Assembly (NCBI GenBank): GCA_034189865.1
Contig: JAXHTV010000004.1
Coordinates: 120,178-184,177 of the forward strand
From: Pseudomonadota bacterium
GTDB taxonomy: Bacteria > Pseudomonadota > Gammaproteobacteria > UBA5335
Direction of reading: 5' to 3'
DNA length: 64,000 nt
Part shown: in pieces, positions 56,303 through 64,000 of the stretch
How positions within the stretch are numbered: the first letter of the stretch is position 1
Layout: the number at the start of each line of letters is the position of its first letter
Notes under the pieces: model-generated
The model's input: the letters and a program-made list of their open reading frames with translations, nothing else
Told to the model about the DNA's origin: nothing
The model's database searches: none
Program-made: the position numbers and the translations under genes

Positions 56303-58129
56303 CTACGGCGTGCGGTAGTTCACGCTGACATAGGCAGCGCGCCCCGGTTGCAGGTAGGTGTCGGCCAGACTGTATTGTTTGTCGAATACATTGTCGATTC
56401 GGCCTTGCACGCTCCAACCATCGGCGATTTCCAATCCGGCGCGGAAGTTCACCAGACCATAGCCCGGCAATTCCACGGTGTTGGCGGCATCATCATAACG
56501 ACGGCCCTGGGCGATCACCGTGCCACCCATACTGAGGGCGCCCCAACTTCGATCCAGCTCGATCCGGGCACTCTCGTTGGCCCGCCTCGGCAAGTCGGCA
56601 CCGGTGTCGCGGTTCTCGTGATCGAGCACGGTCACGGCGCCATAGAGCCGCCAGTCGGCTGCATTGAGCTCGATGCCGGTCTCCAGGCCAACAACGCGGG
56701 CCGATTCAATATTGCCCACCGTGCCCGCGCCGGAATCGAATACGATCAGATCATCAATGGTGTTACGAAACACGCTGGCCTGGACCCGCGCAGGACCGGT
56801 GCGCATCTGAATACCCAGCTCGAGATTCTCCGATTCCTCCGGCGCCAGGTCGGGATTCCCGGCGAAAAAGCCCACATCCGGAAAGAACAACTCATTGAAG
56901 GTCGGTGCCCGGAATGCACGACCATAGCTGGCCGTGACTCGAGCGGCGTCGGACAAATCCACACCCCAGGTCAGTCCCCCGGTGGTGTTCTCCCCATACG
57001 CGTCGTTGTCGTCATAACGCAGGCTGCCGACGATGTCGTGACGGCCCAGACGGATTTGATCCTGGATAAAATAGCCGACATTGTCGCGCTCGGTTTCCGC
57101 GAACTCGGTGGTGCTGACCACCTCGTCGGACACGTAGTCCACGCCGAGGGTCAACAACTGGGCCTCGCCGATGCTGACATCATTCTGCCAAGTCATTTGC
57201 CGGCGCTGGCTGTCGAATAAGGTTTGCACTTCGTCGTTGAACAGGTTGTCCGAGTCATCCCGGCTTTCGTTCACGGACAGTCGGCTGAACCAGCCGGCCA
57301 GCACCGGCATCGCGGCATAGGCGCCCAGGACCTGTTGAACGAAGTCGGTTTCGTTGGGAACGCCGTCATACTCCGTCTGACCGGCGGCCCTCAGGGCATT
57401 CACACCCAACTCCAAACCACTGTTGAAGCGATGCGACAGCGAACCGCCGACGGAACCGTTGCGGTAACCGTCATCGTCCGGCTCATCCGGCGTGAAGCCG
57501 AAAGGCGTCGTCGCACCGTCAAGCTGCACATTGTAGCCCTCGGTGCCGAAATAGGCGGCCTGCACGGCGTACCGCGTTCCTCCCGATGAACCCGATAGGC
57601 CGACACTTCCCGCCCGGGTGGTATCGGACCCGACGCTGCCGGTGAAGTTGAAACGCGGATCGCCCTGACCGCGTCGCGTAAAAATGTGAATCACACCACC
57701 GATGGCATCGGCCCCGTAGAGCCCCGCGCGAGGCCCGCGCACGATCTCGATCCGGTCAATTTGCTCCGGTGGGATGTACTGCAGCGCCGCGGCACCGGTG
57801 GTGGCGGATCCCACACGAACGCCGTCGATCAATACCAAAGTCTGATTGGAATTGGTGCCTCGTAGAAACACGCTGGTGTTCTTACCGAAACCGCCGTTGG
57901 CGACCAGATCGACGCCCGGCTGACCGACCAGCAAATCCGGCAGCGTGGCCGGCTGTAAACGCTCGATGTCTTCACGGGTGATTACGGTGACCGGCGCCAG
58001 GGTGTCATCCACGCTGCGGGCGGTTCGGGTGGCGGTGACAACAATCGCATCGTCCGCCCAGGCAGTGGCGCTGGTTCCCCCCAACGCCAAAAGAGTGAGA
58101 AAAAGGGATCTGCTAGCGCTCTTGTTCAA
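56303..58129 (-). CDS. btuB: Vitamin B12 TonB-dependent receptor BtuB
   Basis: A 608-residue outer-membrane receptor. The signal peptide ends ATAWA; the TonB box DAIVVTATR is at residues 27-35, the plug domain follows (TLPDLLVGQPGVDLV, GTNSNQTLVLIDGVRVGSAT, RIEIVRGPRAGLYGADAIGGVIHI) and then a 22-strand barrel ending in VSVNYRTP. Control by the cobalamin riboswitch upstream supports B12 as the ligand. The start is TTG; the terminal residue is Pro rather than the usual aromatic. Confidence 0.93.
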   Translation of the reverse strand: MNKSASRSLFLTLLALGGTSATAWADDAIVVTATRTARSVDDTLAPVTVITREDIERLQPATLPDLLVGQPGVDLVANGGFGKNTSVFLRGTNSNQTLVLIDGVRVGSATTGAAALQYIPPEQIDRIEIVRGPRAGLYGADAIGGVIHIFTRRGQGDPRFNFTGSVGSDTTRAGSVGLSGSSGGTRYAVQAAYFGTEGYNVQLDGATTPFGFTPDEPDDDGYRNGSVGGSLSHRFNSGLELGVNALRAAGQTEYDGVPNETDFVQQVLGAYAAMPVLAGWFSRLSVNESRDDSDNLFNDEVQTLFDSQRRQMTWQNDVSIGEAQLLTLGVDYVSDEVVSTTEFAETERDNVGYFIQDQIRLGRHDIVGSLRYDDNDAYGENTTGGLTWGVDLSDAARVTASYGRAFRAPTFNELFFPDVGFFAGNPDLAPEESENLELGIQMRTGPARVQASVFRNTIDDLIVFDSGAGTVGNIESARVVGLETGIELNAADWRLYGAVTVLDHENRDTGADLPRRANESARIELDRSWGALSMGGTVIAQGRRYDDAANTVELPGYGLVNFRAGLEIADGWSVQGRIDNVFDKQYSLADTYLQPGRAAYVSVNYRTP

Positions 58130-58210
58130 TGTTGTATTTTCCTGTCAGTCCATGTGCACCGGGCACGAAGAATGAAAGTCGAATACGGAGGACATCACAG
58201 GAAAGAGCAC

Positions 58211-58235
58211 CAGCACGGGAGCCCCAACCGTGCTG
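58211..58235 (-). promoter_or_regulatory. Hairpin at the 3' end of the cobalamin riboswitch
   Basis: CAGCACGG and CCGTGCTG pair perfectly around a 9-base loop on the minus strand, followed by GTGCTCTTTCC. It lies between the riboswitch B12 box and the btuB start and is the likely expression platform, either as a weak terminator or as a ribosome-site control element. Confidence 0.55.
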
Positions 58236-58239
58236 CCCA

Positions 58240-58478
58240 CCGCAACACATCAGGTCTTCGCTCCACTTGGCCGGTCTCCGGGCTGATGAGTTGGCCATTC
58301 GCCGGGGGCAAATGCCGAGCGATGGTCGCCTTCCCATGTCGTTAAGAAAAGACACAGTGGCGGGGGACCACGCTATGCTCAATCACCGTTGCGGGGGCAG
58401 CGTTGGAATAGATCCTTATGACCGAATCGCACCAACTTCCCGTTTCACGCCGAAGACGAACGTCGTCGGCGCACCAAG
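58240..58478 (-). ncRNA. Cobalamin riboswitch upstream of btuB
   Basis: On the minus strand the conserved order is present: GGTGCG (near 58475), ACGGGAAGTTGGTGCGATT (near 58435), GCTGCCCCCGCAACGG (58400-58385), GCCACTGTG (58366) and the B12 box AGCCCGGAGACCGGCC (58284-58269). Binding of adenosylcobalamin should lower expression of btuB, tonB and pduO. The ends are approximate. Confidence 0.9.
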
Positions 58479-58587
58479 GGCATTTAAGGTGGCGCCACAC
58501 TATACGCGGGGCCCATCCCTGTCAACTGGCCATTTGAAGGGAAACGCACCCACAGGCGGCGCGGGTCATGCAGCGCCACCTCGTCGA

Positions 58588-59361
58588 TTAATCGGGAACA
58601 AAAAAGCGGCTTTCGAGTGTTTGCAACTGACGCAGGGGATAGTCGAACAAATCGCTCAAGCTCTTCACCGAGAGCACGTCGCCCACCGGCCCCGTCATCA
58701 GCGCGCCGTCCTTAAACATCAGAATCGCGTGGTCGCAAAACCGTGCGCATAAATTCAAATCGTGCAAGCTGATCACCGCGGCTTTGTCGTCGGCCTCAAC
58801 CTCCCGACGCACCTCGGTCAGAATCGCGATCTGGTGACCCAGGTCCAGATGATTGGTGGGCTCATCCAACAGGTAAACTTGAGGCGCCTGGGCCCATGCG
58901 GCGGCGATGGCCACACGTCGACGCTCCCCGCCGCTGAGCGTGGTCACCTCGCGATCCTCAAAACCGGTTAATCCGACCCGCTCCAGCGCCGCCCGGGCCA
59001 ACCGATGGTCGGCCACCGATTCCGCTTGCCAGAAACGAATCCAGGGATGCCGACCCACCAGGACGGTCTCGAGAACCGTGGCGGGAAAATGATCCGGGTA
59101 GTCCTGTAACACCATCGCCCGCTCGCGAGCCCGCTCGCGAGCGCTCAAGCCAGCGAGCGGCTGATCCAATAACCGGACCTGACCGGCGCGTGCCCCCCGT
59201 AAACCCGCCAGCGTGTGCAGCAATGTGGTTTTACCCGCGCCATTGGGTCCCAACACACCCCAAACCTGGCCAGCCATGACGGTGACATCCAATGGCTGCC
59301 CCGCAGCACGCCCCGGAAGATCGATGACCAGTCCATGGGCGCTGAGCCGATGGGCGCTCAT
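58588..59361 (-). CDS. btuD: Vitamin B12 ABC transporter ATP-binding protein BtuD-like
   Basis: A 257-residue ATPase of the FecE/BtuD group. Walker A GPNGAGKTTLLHTL, signature LSGGERRRVAIAAA and Walker B VYLLDEPTNHLD are clear; ISLHDLNLCARFC holds the switch His. ATG 59361 overlaps the permease stop. Cobalamin specificity is inferred from the riboswitch-btuB neighbourhood; a haem or iron-siderophore ATPase would look alike. Confidence 0.88.
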   Translation of the reverse strand: MSAHRLSAHGLVIDLPGRAAGQPLDVTVMAGQVWGVLGPNGAGKTTLLHTLAGLRGARAGQVRLLDQPLAGLSARERARERAMVLQDYPDHFPATVLETVLVGRHPWIRFWQAESVADHRLARAALERVGLTGFEDREVTTLSGGERRRVAIAAAWAQAPQVYLLDEPTNHLDLGHQIAILTEVRREVEADDKAAVISLHDLNLCARFCDHAILMFKDGALMTGPVGDVLSVKSLSDLFDYPLRQLQTLESRFFVPD

Positions 59362-60329
59362 CGACTCCGCCTCAACAACCAAAGGAAAAGGGGTACGCCC
59401 AGAAAGGCAGTAATGACTCCAACCGGGAGCTGCTGGGGCGCCAATACCGTCCGGGCCAAGGCGTCGGCCACCACCAAAAGACTGCCACCCAGCAAAGCAG
59501 CGCCGGGAAGTAACAAACGCTGATCATTGCCGATGGACAAACGCAAGATGTGTGGTACCACAAGGCCGACAAAACCGACGTTGCCGACAATCGAAACCGC
59601 CACCGCCGTGGCCAGGGCACCGACGATGAAGATCACCATGTGCCAAAACGCCACGGTCACGCCCAAGGTTTCCGCCTGCTGCTCTCCCAACGCCAAGATG
59701 TTCAGCGAGCGTCCCGCCGGCCACGCCAGCACAGCGAGGCCCACCAAGAACACGCCTTGAAGCCACGGCGCCCGATAAACTCCGGCCAGATCACCCATCA
59801 GCCAATGCACCATCCCGGGCAACCCTTCCACCGTTGCGACGGACAATAAGAAGCTGATGACCGCGCCCCACCCGGAGGCCAACACCACACCCGCGAGCAG
59901 CAAGCGATTGGGTGTCCAACTGCCGGTCCCGTGGGCCACGCCGAGAACCAGCCCGATAGAGAGCATGGCCCCGACGAACGCGGCCAGCGAGACCGTGCCG
60001 GCGGCGGCACCGAGAACGATGGCCAGCAACGCCCCCACCGACGCCCCGCCAGATACGCCCAACACGTAGGGGTCGGCCAGCGGATTGCGCAACAGAATCT
60101 GCATGAGCGCACCGGCGATGGCCAATAAACCACCGCTGACGAACGCCGCCATGGCGCGGGGCCATCGCAAATCCCAAACCAAGGTTTGAACCAAAGGTTC
60201 CCCCCCGCCCAGTAAAGCCACGAACAGCGACCCCGGCGTCAGCATCCGGCCGCCGCAGGCGAGGGCGCCGAGAAGACTCGCGCAGGCGATGAGAACGAGG
60301 ATCAATAAAACCGGTACGTGGCGTGGCAT
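59358..60329 (-). CDS. btuC: Vitamin B12 ABC transporter permease BtuC-like
   Basis: A 323-residue permease of the FecCD family with about ten helices. LRWPRAMAAFVSGGLLAIAGALMQ, NPLADPYVLGVSGGASVGAL and GNVGFVGLVVPHILRLSIGNDQRLLLP are the typical segments. It forms the inner-membrane channel for the corrinoid with BtuD. The periplasmic partner BtuF is not adjacent in this window. It diverges from the phosphatase gene. Confidence 0.88.
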   Translation of the reverse strand: MPRHVPVLLILVLIACASLLGALACGGRMLTPGSLFVALLGGGEPLVQTLVWDLRWPRAMAAFVSGGLLAIAGALMQILLRNPLADPYVLGVSGGASVGALLAIVLGAAAGTVSLAAFVGAMLSIGLVLGVAHGTGSWTPNRLLLAGVVLASGWGAVISFLLSVATVEGLPGMVHWLMGDLAGVYRAPWLQGVFLVGLAVLAWPAGRSLNILALGEQQAETLGVTVAFWHMVIFIVGALATAVAVSIVGNVGFVGLVVPHILRLSIGNDQRLLLPGAALLGGSLLVVADALARTVLAPQQLPVGVITAFLGVPLFLWLLRRSR

Positions 60330-60420
60330 CGGCAGGTATTATAGGGCGCCTTCAGACGTGTGCGGCACCCTGCCGACGCGTCGCCGGCAGCGGAACGATC
60401 GACACGCATGGGGTAGTCAC

Positions 60421-61188
60421 ATGTCAAAAAGCGCGTTTCTGGAAACGGCCATCGCAGCAGCGAAAGCCGGCGAATCGATCATTCGAAAATACTATTCGGG
60501 TGATTTCGAGGTTCAACTGAAGGCGGACCAGACGCCGGTCACCGTGGCGGATGTCGAGACCGAAAAAGCCATCAAAGAAATGATCCTCACCCGCTTTCCG
60601 GACCACGGATTCTATGGCGAGGAAACCGGTACAACGCGGGCGGATGCCGACTACGTCTGGCTAATCGACCCCATTGACGGGACCAAAAGCTTTGTCCGCC
60701 GGTATCCGTTCTTTTCGACCCAAATCGCATTGATGCACCAGGGCGAGTTGGTGCTGGGCGTATCGAATGCGCCGTTGTTCGGCGAGATGGCCTACGCAGA
60801 GAAAGGCACCGGCGCCTATCTGAACGATCGGCCCATCCAGGTGAGCGATGTCGACGCCTTGGCGCAAGCGACTTTATCCATGGGCAACATCAAGACACTG
60901 GCGACATCAGACCAATGGCCAAGGCTGGGTCAGCTGGTCGCCGCCATGAATCGCACCCGCGGCTACGGCGATTTTTATCACTACCACCTGCTGGCGGCTG
61001 GCTCCATCGATATTGTTGTGGAATCGGACGTCAATATTCTCGACATCGCGGCGTTGACCGTAATCATCCGCGAAGCGGGCGGCGATATCACCGATTTGCA
61101 GGGGAAAGACATCGGACTGAAAACCACGAGCGTGCTCGCCACTAACACAGTCATTCGCCCGAAAGTGGAGGCCGTGCTCTCACGTTAG
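60421..61188 (+). CDS. Inositol monophosphatase-family protein (HisN/CysQ-like)
   Basis: A 255-residue Mg2+-dependent phosphatase. The metal ligands are clear: GEETG (Glu), DPIDGTKSF (Asp-Pro-Ile-Asp-Gly-Thr) and the C-terminal DVNILDIAALTVIIREAGGDITD. It could act on inositol phosphate, histidinol phosphate or PAP; the sequence resembles histidinol-phosphatase HisN types as much as CysQ, so I give no symbol. ATG 60421 fits the family N terminus. Confidence 0.88.
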   Translation: MSKSAFLETAIAAAKAGESIIRKYYSGDFEVQLKADQTPVTVADVETEKAIKEMILTRFPDHGFYGEETGTTRADADYVWLIDPIDGTKSFVRRYPFFSTQIALMHQGELVLGVSNAPLFGEMAYAEKGTGAYLNDRPIQVSDVDALAQATLSMGNIKTLATSDQWPRLGQLVAAMNRTRGYGDFYHYHLLAAGSIDIVVESDVNILDIAALTVIIREAGGDITDLQGKDIGLKTTSVLATNTVIRPKVEAVLSR

Positions 61189-61214
61189 GCCACGGCCAGC
61201 GAGCTATGATGACG

Positions 61215-61886
61215 CTACGGTGACGAGTCGGGCTCCCGCAAACTGATGACAGGCCAATCGCGAGCGCGAGCGGCAGCAGCGAGTTGGGGATCAGGGTCAA
61301 CTGCAACCGGGTGGGCCACACGCTCCAGTAGCGGCAGGTCGTTGTGGGAATCGCTGTAGAAATAGCTTCCGGCCCAGGTTTGATCCCGTTCATTCATCCA
61401 AGCGTCCAGTCGCGTCACTTTGCCGCTCTGAAAACAGGGAACTCCGCAAACCTTGCCGGTGTAACGCCCGTTCAGCAGCTCGGGTTCGGTGGCCAATAAG
61501 GCATCCACCGCGAAGGCCTGGGCGATCGGGTCGGTGACGAACCGGTTGGTTGCCGTGATGATGAGCAAGGTGTCACCCGCGCGACGGTGACGGGCCAGCA
61601 ACTCGCGTGCCGCCGGCAGCATGATGGGCTCGATTTTCGATTGAAAAAACGCCGTGCGCCATCGCTCCAACAAGGACAAGGGGTGTTCGGACAAGGGACG
61701 CAGGGAAAACGCTAAAAACTCGTAGATATCGAGCGTACCTTCCTGATAGGCGCGGTAGAAGCGTTCGTTTTCGGCCCGATACCAGGCCGGGTCCACCGCA
61801 CCCTGCTCGGACAGAAAATCCCCCCATAGATGATCGCTATCACCCGCTAACAAGGTGTTATCCAAATCAAATAATGCCAGCGCCAC
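61215..61886 (-). CDS. HAD-superfamily subfamily IB phosphatase (SerB-like)
   Basis: A 223-residue HAD hydrolase. The nucleophile motif LFDLDNTLLAGD is at residues 5-16, ITATNRFV gives motif II, and YSDSHNDLPLLE the metal motif IV. This group contains phosphoserine phosphatase-like enzymes of varied substrate; HisB or MupP-type activity is possible. GTG 61886 follows GGAGG; a TTG five codons earlier is less likely. Confidence 0.9.
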   Translation of the reverse strand: MALALFDLDNTLLAGDSDHLWGDFLSEQGAVDPAWYRAENERFYRAYQEGTLDIYEFLAFSLRPLSEHPLSLLERWRTAFFQSKIEPIMLPAARELLARHRRAGDTLLIITATNRFVTDPIAQAFAVDALLATEPELLNGRYTGKVCGVPCFQSGKVTRLDAWMNERDQTWAGSYFYSDSHNDLPLLERVAHPVAVDPDPQLAAAARARDWPVISLREPDSSP

Positions 61887-62021
61887 GCGACCTCCAGACA
61901 ACTCAAGACTTTGCTATTTTACCCACATTAAGATGGAGTCTGTGCACGCGACTTTAAAGGTTCGAATAATTTCGGTATGTTGACAATCACATGACGTTTA
62001 AGGCCAGTAGTGCATCTCGCA

Positions 62022-62516
62022 ATGATCGATTCCGACGGCTTTCGTCCCAATGTAGGCATCATCATTTCCAACGGTGAATCCAAGGTATTTTGGGCGAGGC
62101 GTATTAACCAAAACGCGTGGCAGTTTCCTCAAGGCGGCATCGCAAAAGGCGAGACGCCCCGAGACGCGTTGTTTCGGGAACTGTCCGAAGAAGTCGGCCT
62201 CACATGCGATGACGTGGAAGTACTAGGGTCAACACAGCGCTGGCTGCGCTATTACTTGCCCAAACGGTTTATCCGAACAAATGCCCAACCCCGATGTATC
62301 GGCCAGAAGCAAATCTGGTTTCTATTGCGACTGACCTCGCACGAGAACCGGGTCCAATTCGACACCACAGACGAACCCGAATTTGATGCCTGGCAATGGG
62401 TCGACTACTGGCACCCGGCCGAGGCGGTCGTGTTTTTCAAACGACACGTCTACCGCAAAGCCCTCACCGAACTAGAGCCGCTGGCGTTGCAACGACATAA
62501 CGCCACGTCCAAATAA
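62022..62516 (+). CDS. rppH: RNA pyrophosphohydrolase RppH
   Basis: A 164-residue Nudix hydrolase. It removes pyrophosphate from mRNA 5' ends to start decay. The N terminus [17 protein letters not shown] and [12 protein letters not shown] are typical, and the Nudix box, GGIAKGET with RELSEEVGL, is complete. ATG 62022 is preferred over an upstream GTG by the family start. The gene stands between the HAD phosphatase and pilB. Confidence 0.95.
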   Translation: MIDSDGFRPNVGIIISNGESKVFWARRINQNAWQFPQGGIAKGETPRDALFRELSEEVGLTCDDVEVLGSTQRWLRYYLPKRFIRTNAQPRCIGQKQIWFLLRLTSHENRVQFDTTDEPEFDAWQWVDYWHPAEAVVFFKRHVYRKALTELEPLALQRHNATSK

Positions 62517-62753
62517 GTATCCGGAAGACGTTCCAAACACACCCATCCGCATCAACGGCGCCGACCAGCGGTTTGATAGCACCTGCGGGCCGCATTCACA
62601 TTAAAGAAAACCCGATATCGACACGATAACTTCATTGGATCCATCTGGGGGGAGACGGATAATTTCCATGGACTGTAAAACAAGGTATTTCGGGTGTCCC
62701 GCACAACACGCTAACCCCGACCTTCAGAACTCTATCAACTCAAAAGCTTAGCG

Positions 62754-64000
62754 ATGGCGACCGGCACGTTGAATCAACCACGTCTCACCGGGGTCGCCCG
62801 CCGTCTCGTTGCGGACCAGCTCATCACCCCTGAAGATGCGCTCAAAGCGCAGCAGGATGCCGCCGCCAAGAAAATCTCTCTGGTGGCGTATTTCGTCGAT
62901 CAGAAGCTGGTCAAGCCACGCGATATCGCCCTGTCTATTTCGGAAGAATTCGGCGTCCCGTTTTTAGATCTGGACGCTATGGATATGCGCTTGGCGCCGA
63001 TCAAGGAGGTGGACGAGAAGCTGATACGGCGCCACCACGTTTTGCCTTTGTATCGGCGAGGCAACCGGCTTTTTCTCGCCGTATCCGATCCGACCAACCT
63101 CCAAGCCTTAGACGATATCGAGTTCCACACAGGAAAACACAGCGAAGCGATTCTCGTCGAATACAACAAGCTCTCCGAAGCCATCGAGAAAAATCTGGAA
63201 AGTTTCGACGAGAAAATGTCGGAACTGGTGGACGGGGATCTGGAAAACCTGGATCTCGATACCGCCGAAGAAACCCGTGAAGCAGACGTCGCCGATCTCG
63301 GCGCGGACGATGCGCCTGTGGTTCGGTTCGTCAACAAAGTGCTCCTGGACGCCATCAACAAGGGGGCATCTGACATACATTTCGAACCATTCGAATATTT
63401 TTACCGGGTGCGTCGCCGTCAGGACGGTATTCTGCACGAAGTCGCGACGCCGCCGGTCTCGTTGGGCGTGCGACTGGCCGCGCGAATCAAAGTCATGTCG
63501 CGACTTGATATCGCGGAGCGGCGAGTTCCGCAGGACGGTCGTATCAAACTCAAATTATCGAAAACACGTGCCATCGACTTTCGCGTCAGTACTTGCCCGA
63601 CCTTGTTCGGGGAGAAGATCGTACTTCGTATTCTCGATCCCTCTTCCGCTCAATTGGGAATCGGCGCTCTGGGTTTCGAACCCGAACAAAAACAGTTGTA
63701 CCAGCAGGCGCTCAGCCGCCCACAAGGCATGATTCTGGTGACGGGCCCCACAGGAAGCGGTAAAACGGTCAGCCTGTATACAGGATTGAATATTCTCAAC
63801 ACCCCCGACCGAAATATCTCCACGGCCGAGGACCCCGCTGAAATCAACCTGCCGGGCGTCAACCAAGTCAACGTCAACCCAAAAGTCGGCCTCACGTTCG
63901 CGTCGTCCTTGCGGGCCTTCCTGCGGCAAGATCCGGACGTGATCATGGTTGGCGAAATCCGGGACCTGGAAACCGCCGAAATCGCGATCAAAGCAGCACA
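62754..64000 (+). CDS. pilB: Type IV pilus assembly ATPase PilB (3' end outside the window)
   Basis: The first 415 codons of a type II/IV secretion ATPase; the gene runs off the right edge. The N-terminal domain (about 15-160: LVADQLITPEDALKAQQD) is the MshE/GspE-N type; the ATPase core has SDIHFEPFEYFYRVRRRQDG, Walker A GPTGSGKTVSLYT (about 333-345) and the aspartate box with RQDPDVIMVGEIRDLETAEIAI. It powers pilus extension. PilB rather than GspE is inferred from the sequence and from the absence of gsp genes nearby. Start by ATG 62754. Confidence 0.9.
   Translation, partial: MATGTLNQPRLTGVARRLVADQLITPEDALKAQQDAAAKKISLVAYFVDQKLVKPRDIALSISEEFGVPFLDLDAMDMRLAPIKEVDEKLIRRHHVLPLYRRGNRLFLAVSDPTNLQALDDIEFHTGKHSEAILVEYNKLSEAIEKNLESFDEKMSELVDGDLENLDLDTAEETREADVADLGADDAPVVRFVNKVLLDAINKGASDIHFEPFEYFYRVRRRQDGILHEVATPPVSLGVRLAARIKVMSRLDIAERRVPQDGRIKLKLSKTRAIDFRVSTCPTLFGEKIVLRILDPSSAQLGIGALGFEPEQKQLYQQALSRPQGMILVTGPTGSGKTVSLYTGLNILNTPDRNISTAEDPAEINLPGVNQVNVNPKVGLTFASSLRAFLRQDPDVIMVGEIRDLETAEIAIKAA

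Overview
The window looks like chromosomal DNA of a GC-rich Gram-negative gammaproteobacterium. The evidence is a full set of Kdo/heptose lipopolysaccharide genes (waaA, hldE, a waaC-like heptosyltransferase, lpxL-like acyltransferase, Kdo kinase), minCDE, pilB, and a cobalamin riboswitch in front of btuB. The central feature is a four-gene copper membrane monooxygenase operon (order C-A-B-D, minus strand, 19612-23461). Such enzymes oxidise methane, ammonia or short hydrocarbons. No methanol dehydrogenase or hydroxylamine oxidoreductase gene lies in the window, so the substrate cannot be decided here. A malate synthase G and an OmpW/AlkL-type outer-membrane protein nearby are compatible with a C2+ hydrocarbon, but methane and ammonia stay open.

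Layout. 1-8.3 kb: a urea-type ABC transporter (urtABC and the start of urtD, minus) divergent from a permease-histidine kinase-receiver fusion and a LuxR-type response regulator, with two perfect palindromes between them. 8.4-12 kb: SelO, a GFA-fold protein and a secreted beta-propeller-like protein. 12.3-16.2 kb: an Xre/RES toxin-antitoxin pair, malate synthase G and a small potassium channel. 16.6-18.4 kb: minCDE. 18.7-24.1 kb: OmpW-like porin, the monooxygenase operon with hairpins between its genes, and a small membrane protein upstream of it. 24.4-31 kb: a methyltransferase followed by a decayed outer-membrane gene, heptosyltransferase, CBS protein, MFS transporter, aroC, prmB and a phosphatidylserine decarboxylase with an unusual N-terminal extension. 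32-37.4 kb: a small secreted protein, rfbACD (dTDP-rhamnose), a membrane methyltransferase with a kinase-like protein, and an SH3 protein. 37.5-47.3 kb: thiC, pcm-like, rhodanese, LPS core and lipid A genes, DUF4399, dienelactone hydrolase and a DUF123 protein. 47.3-47.6 kb: tRNA-Arg(CCT) and tRNA-Ala(CGC). 47.6-49 kb: a glycosyltransferase pair. 49-54.4 kb: an AttH/FtsX/ATPase export system next to two LEA-type proteins. 54.6-60.3 kb: Rieske protein, cobalamin adenosyltransferase, TonB, BtuB, cobalamin riboswitch, BtuD and BtuC. 60.4-64 kb: inositol-phosphatase-like protein, HAD phosphatase, RppH and the first part of PilB.

How it fits together: the copper monooxygenase would start substrate oxidation, the glyoxylate-linked malate synthase would assimilate C2 units, the urt system would supply nitrogen under two-component control, and the btu genes would salvage vitamin B12. 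I see no insertion sequences, prophage, CRISPR arrays or rRNA. The only accessory-type module is the Xre/RES pair. All functions are read from sequence motifs by eye; no database search was run.
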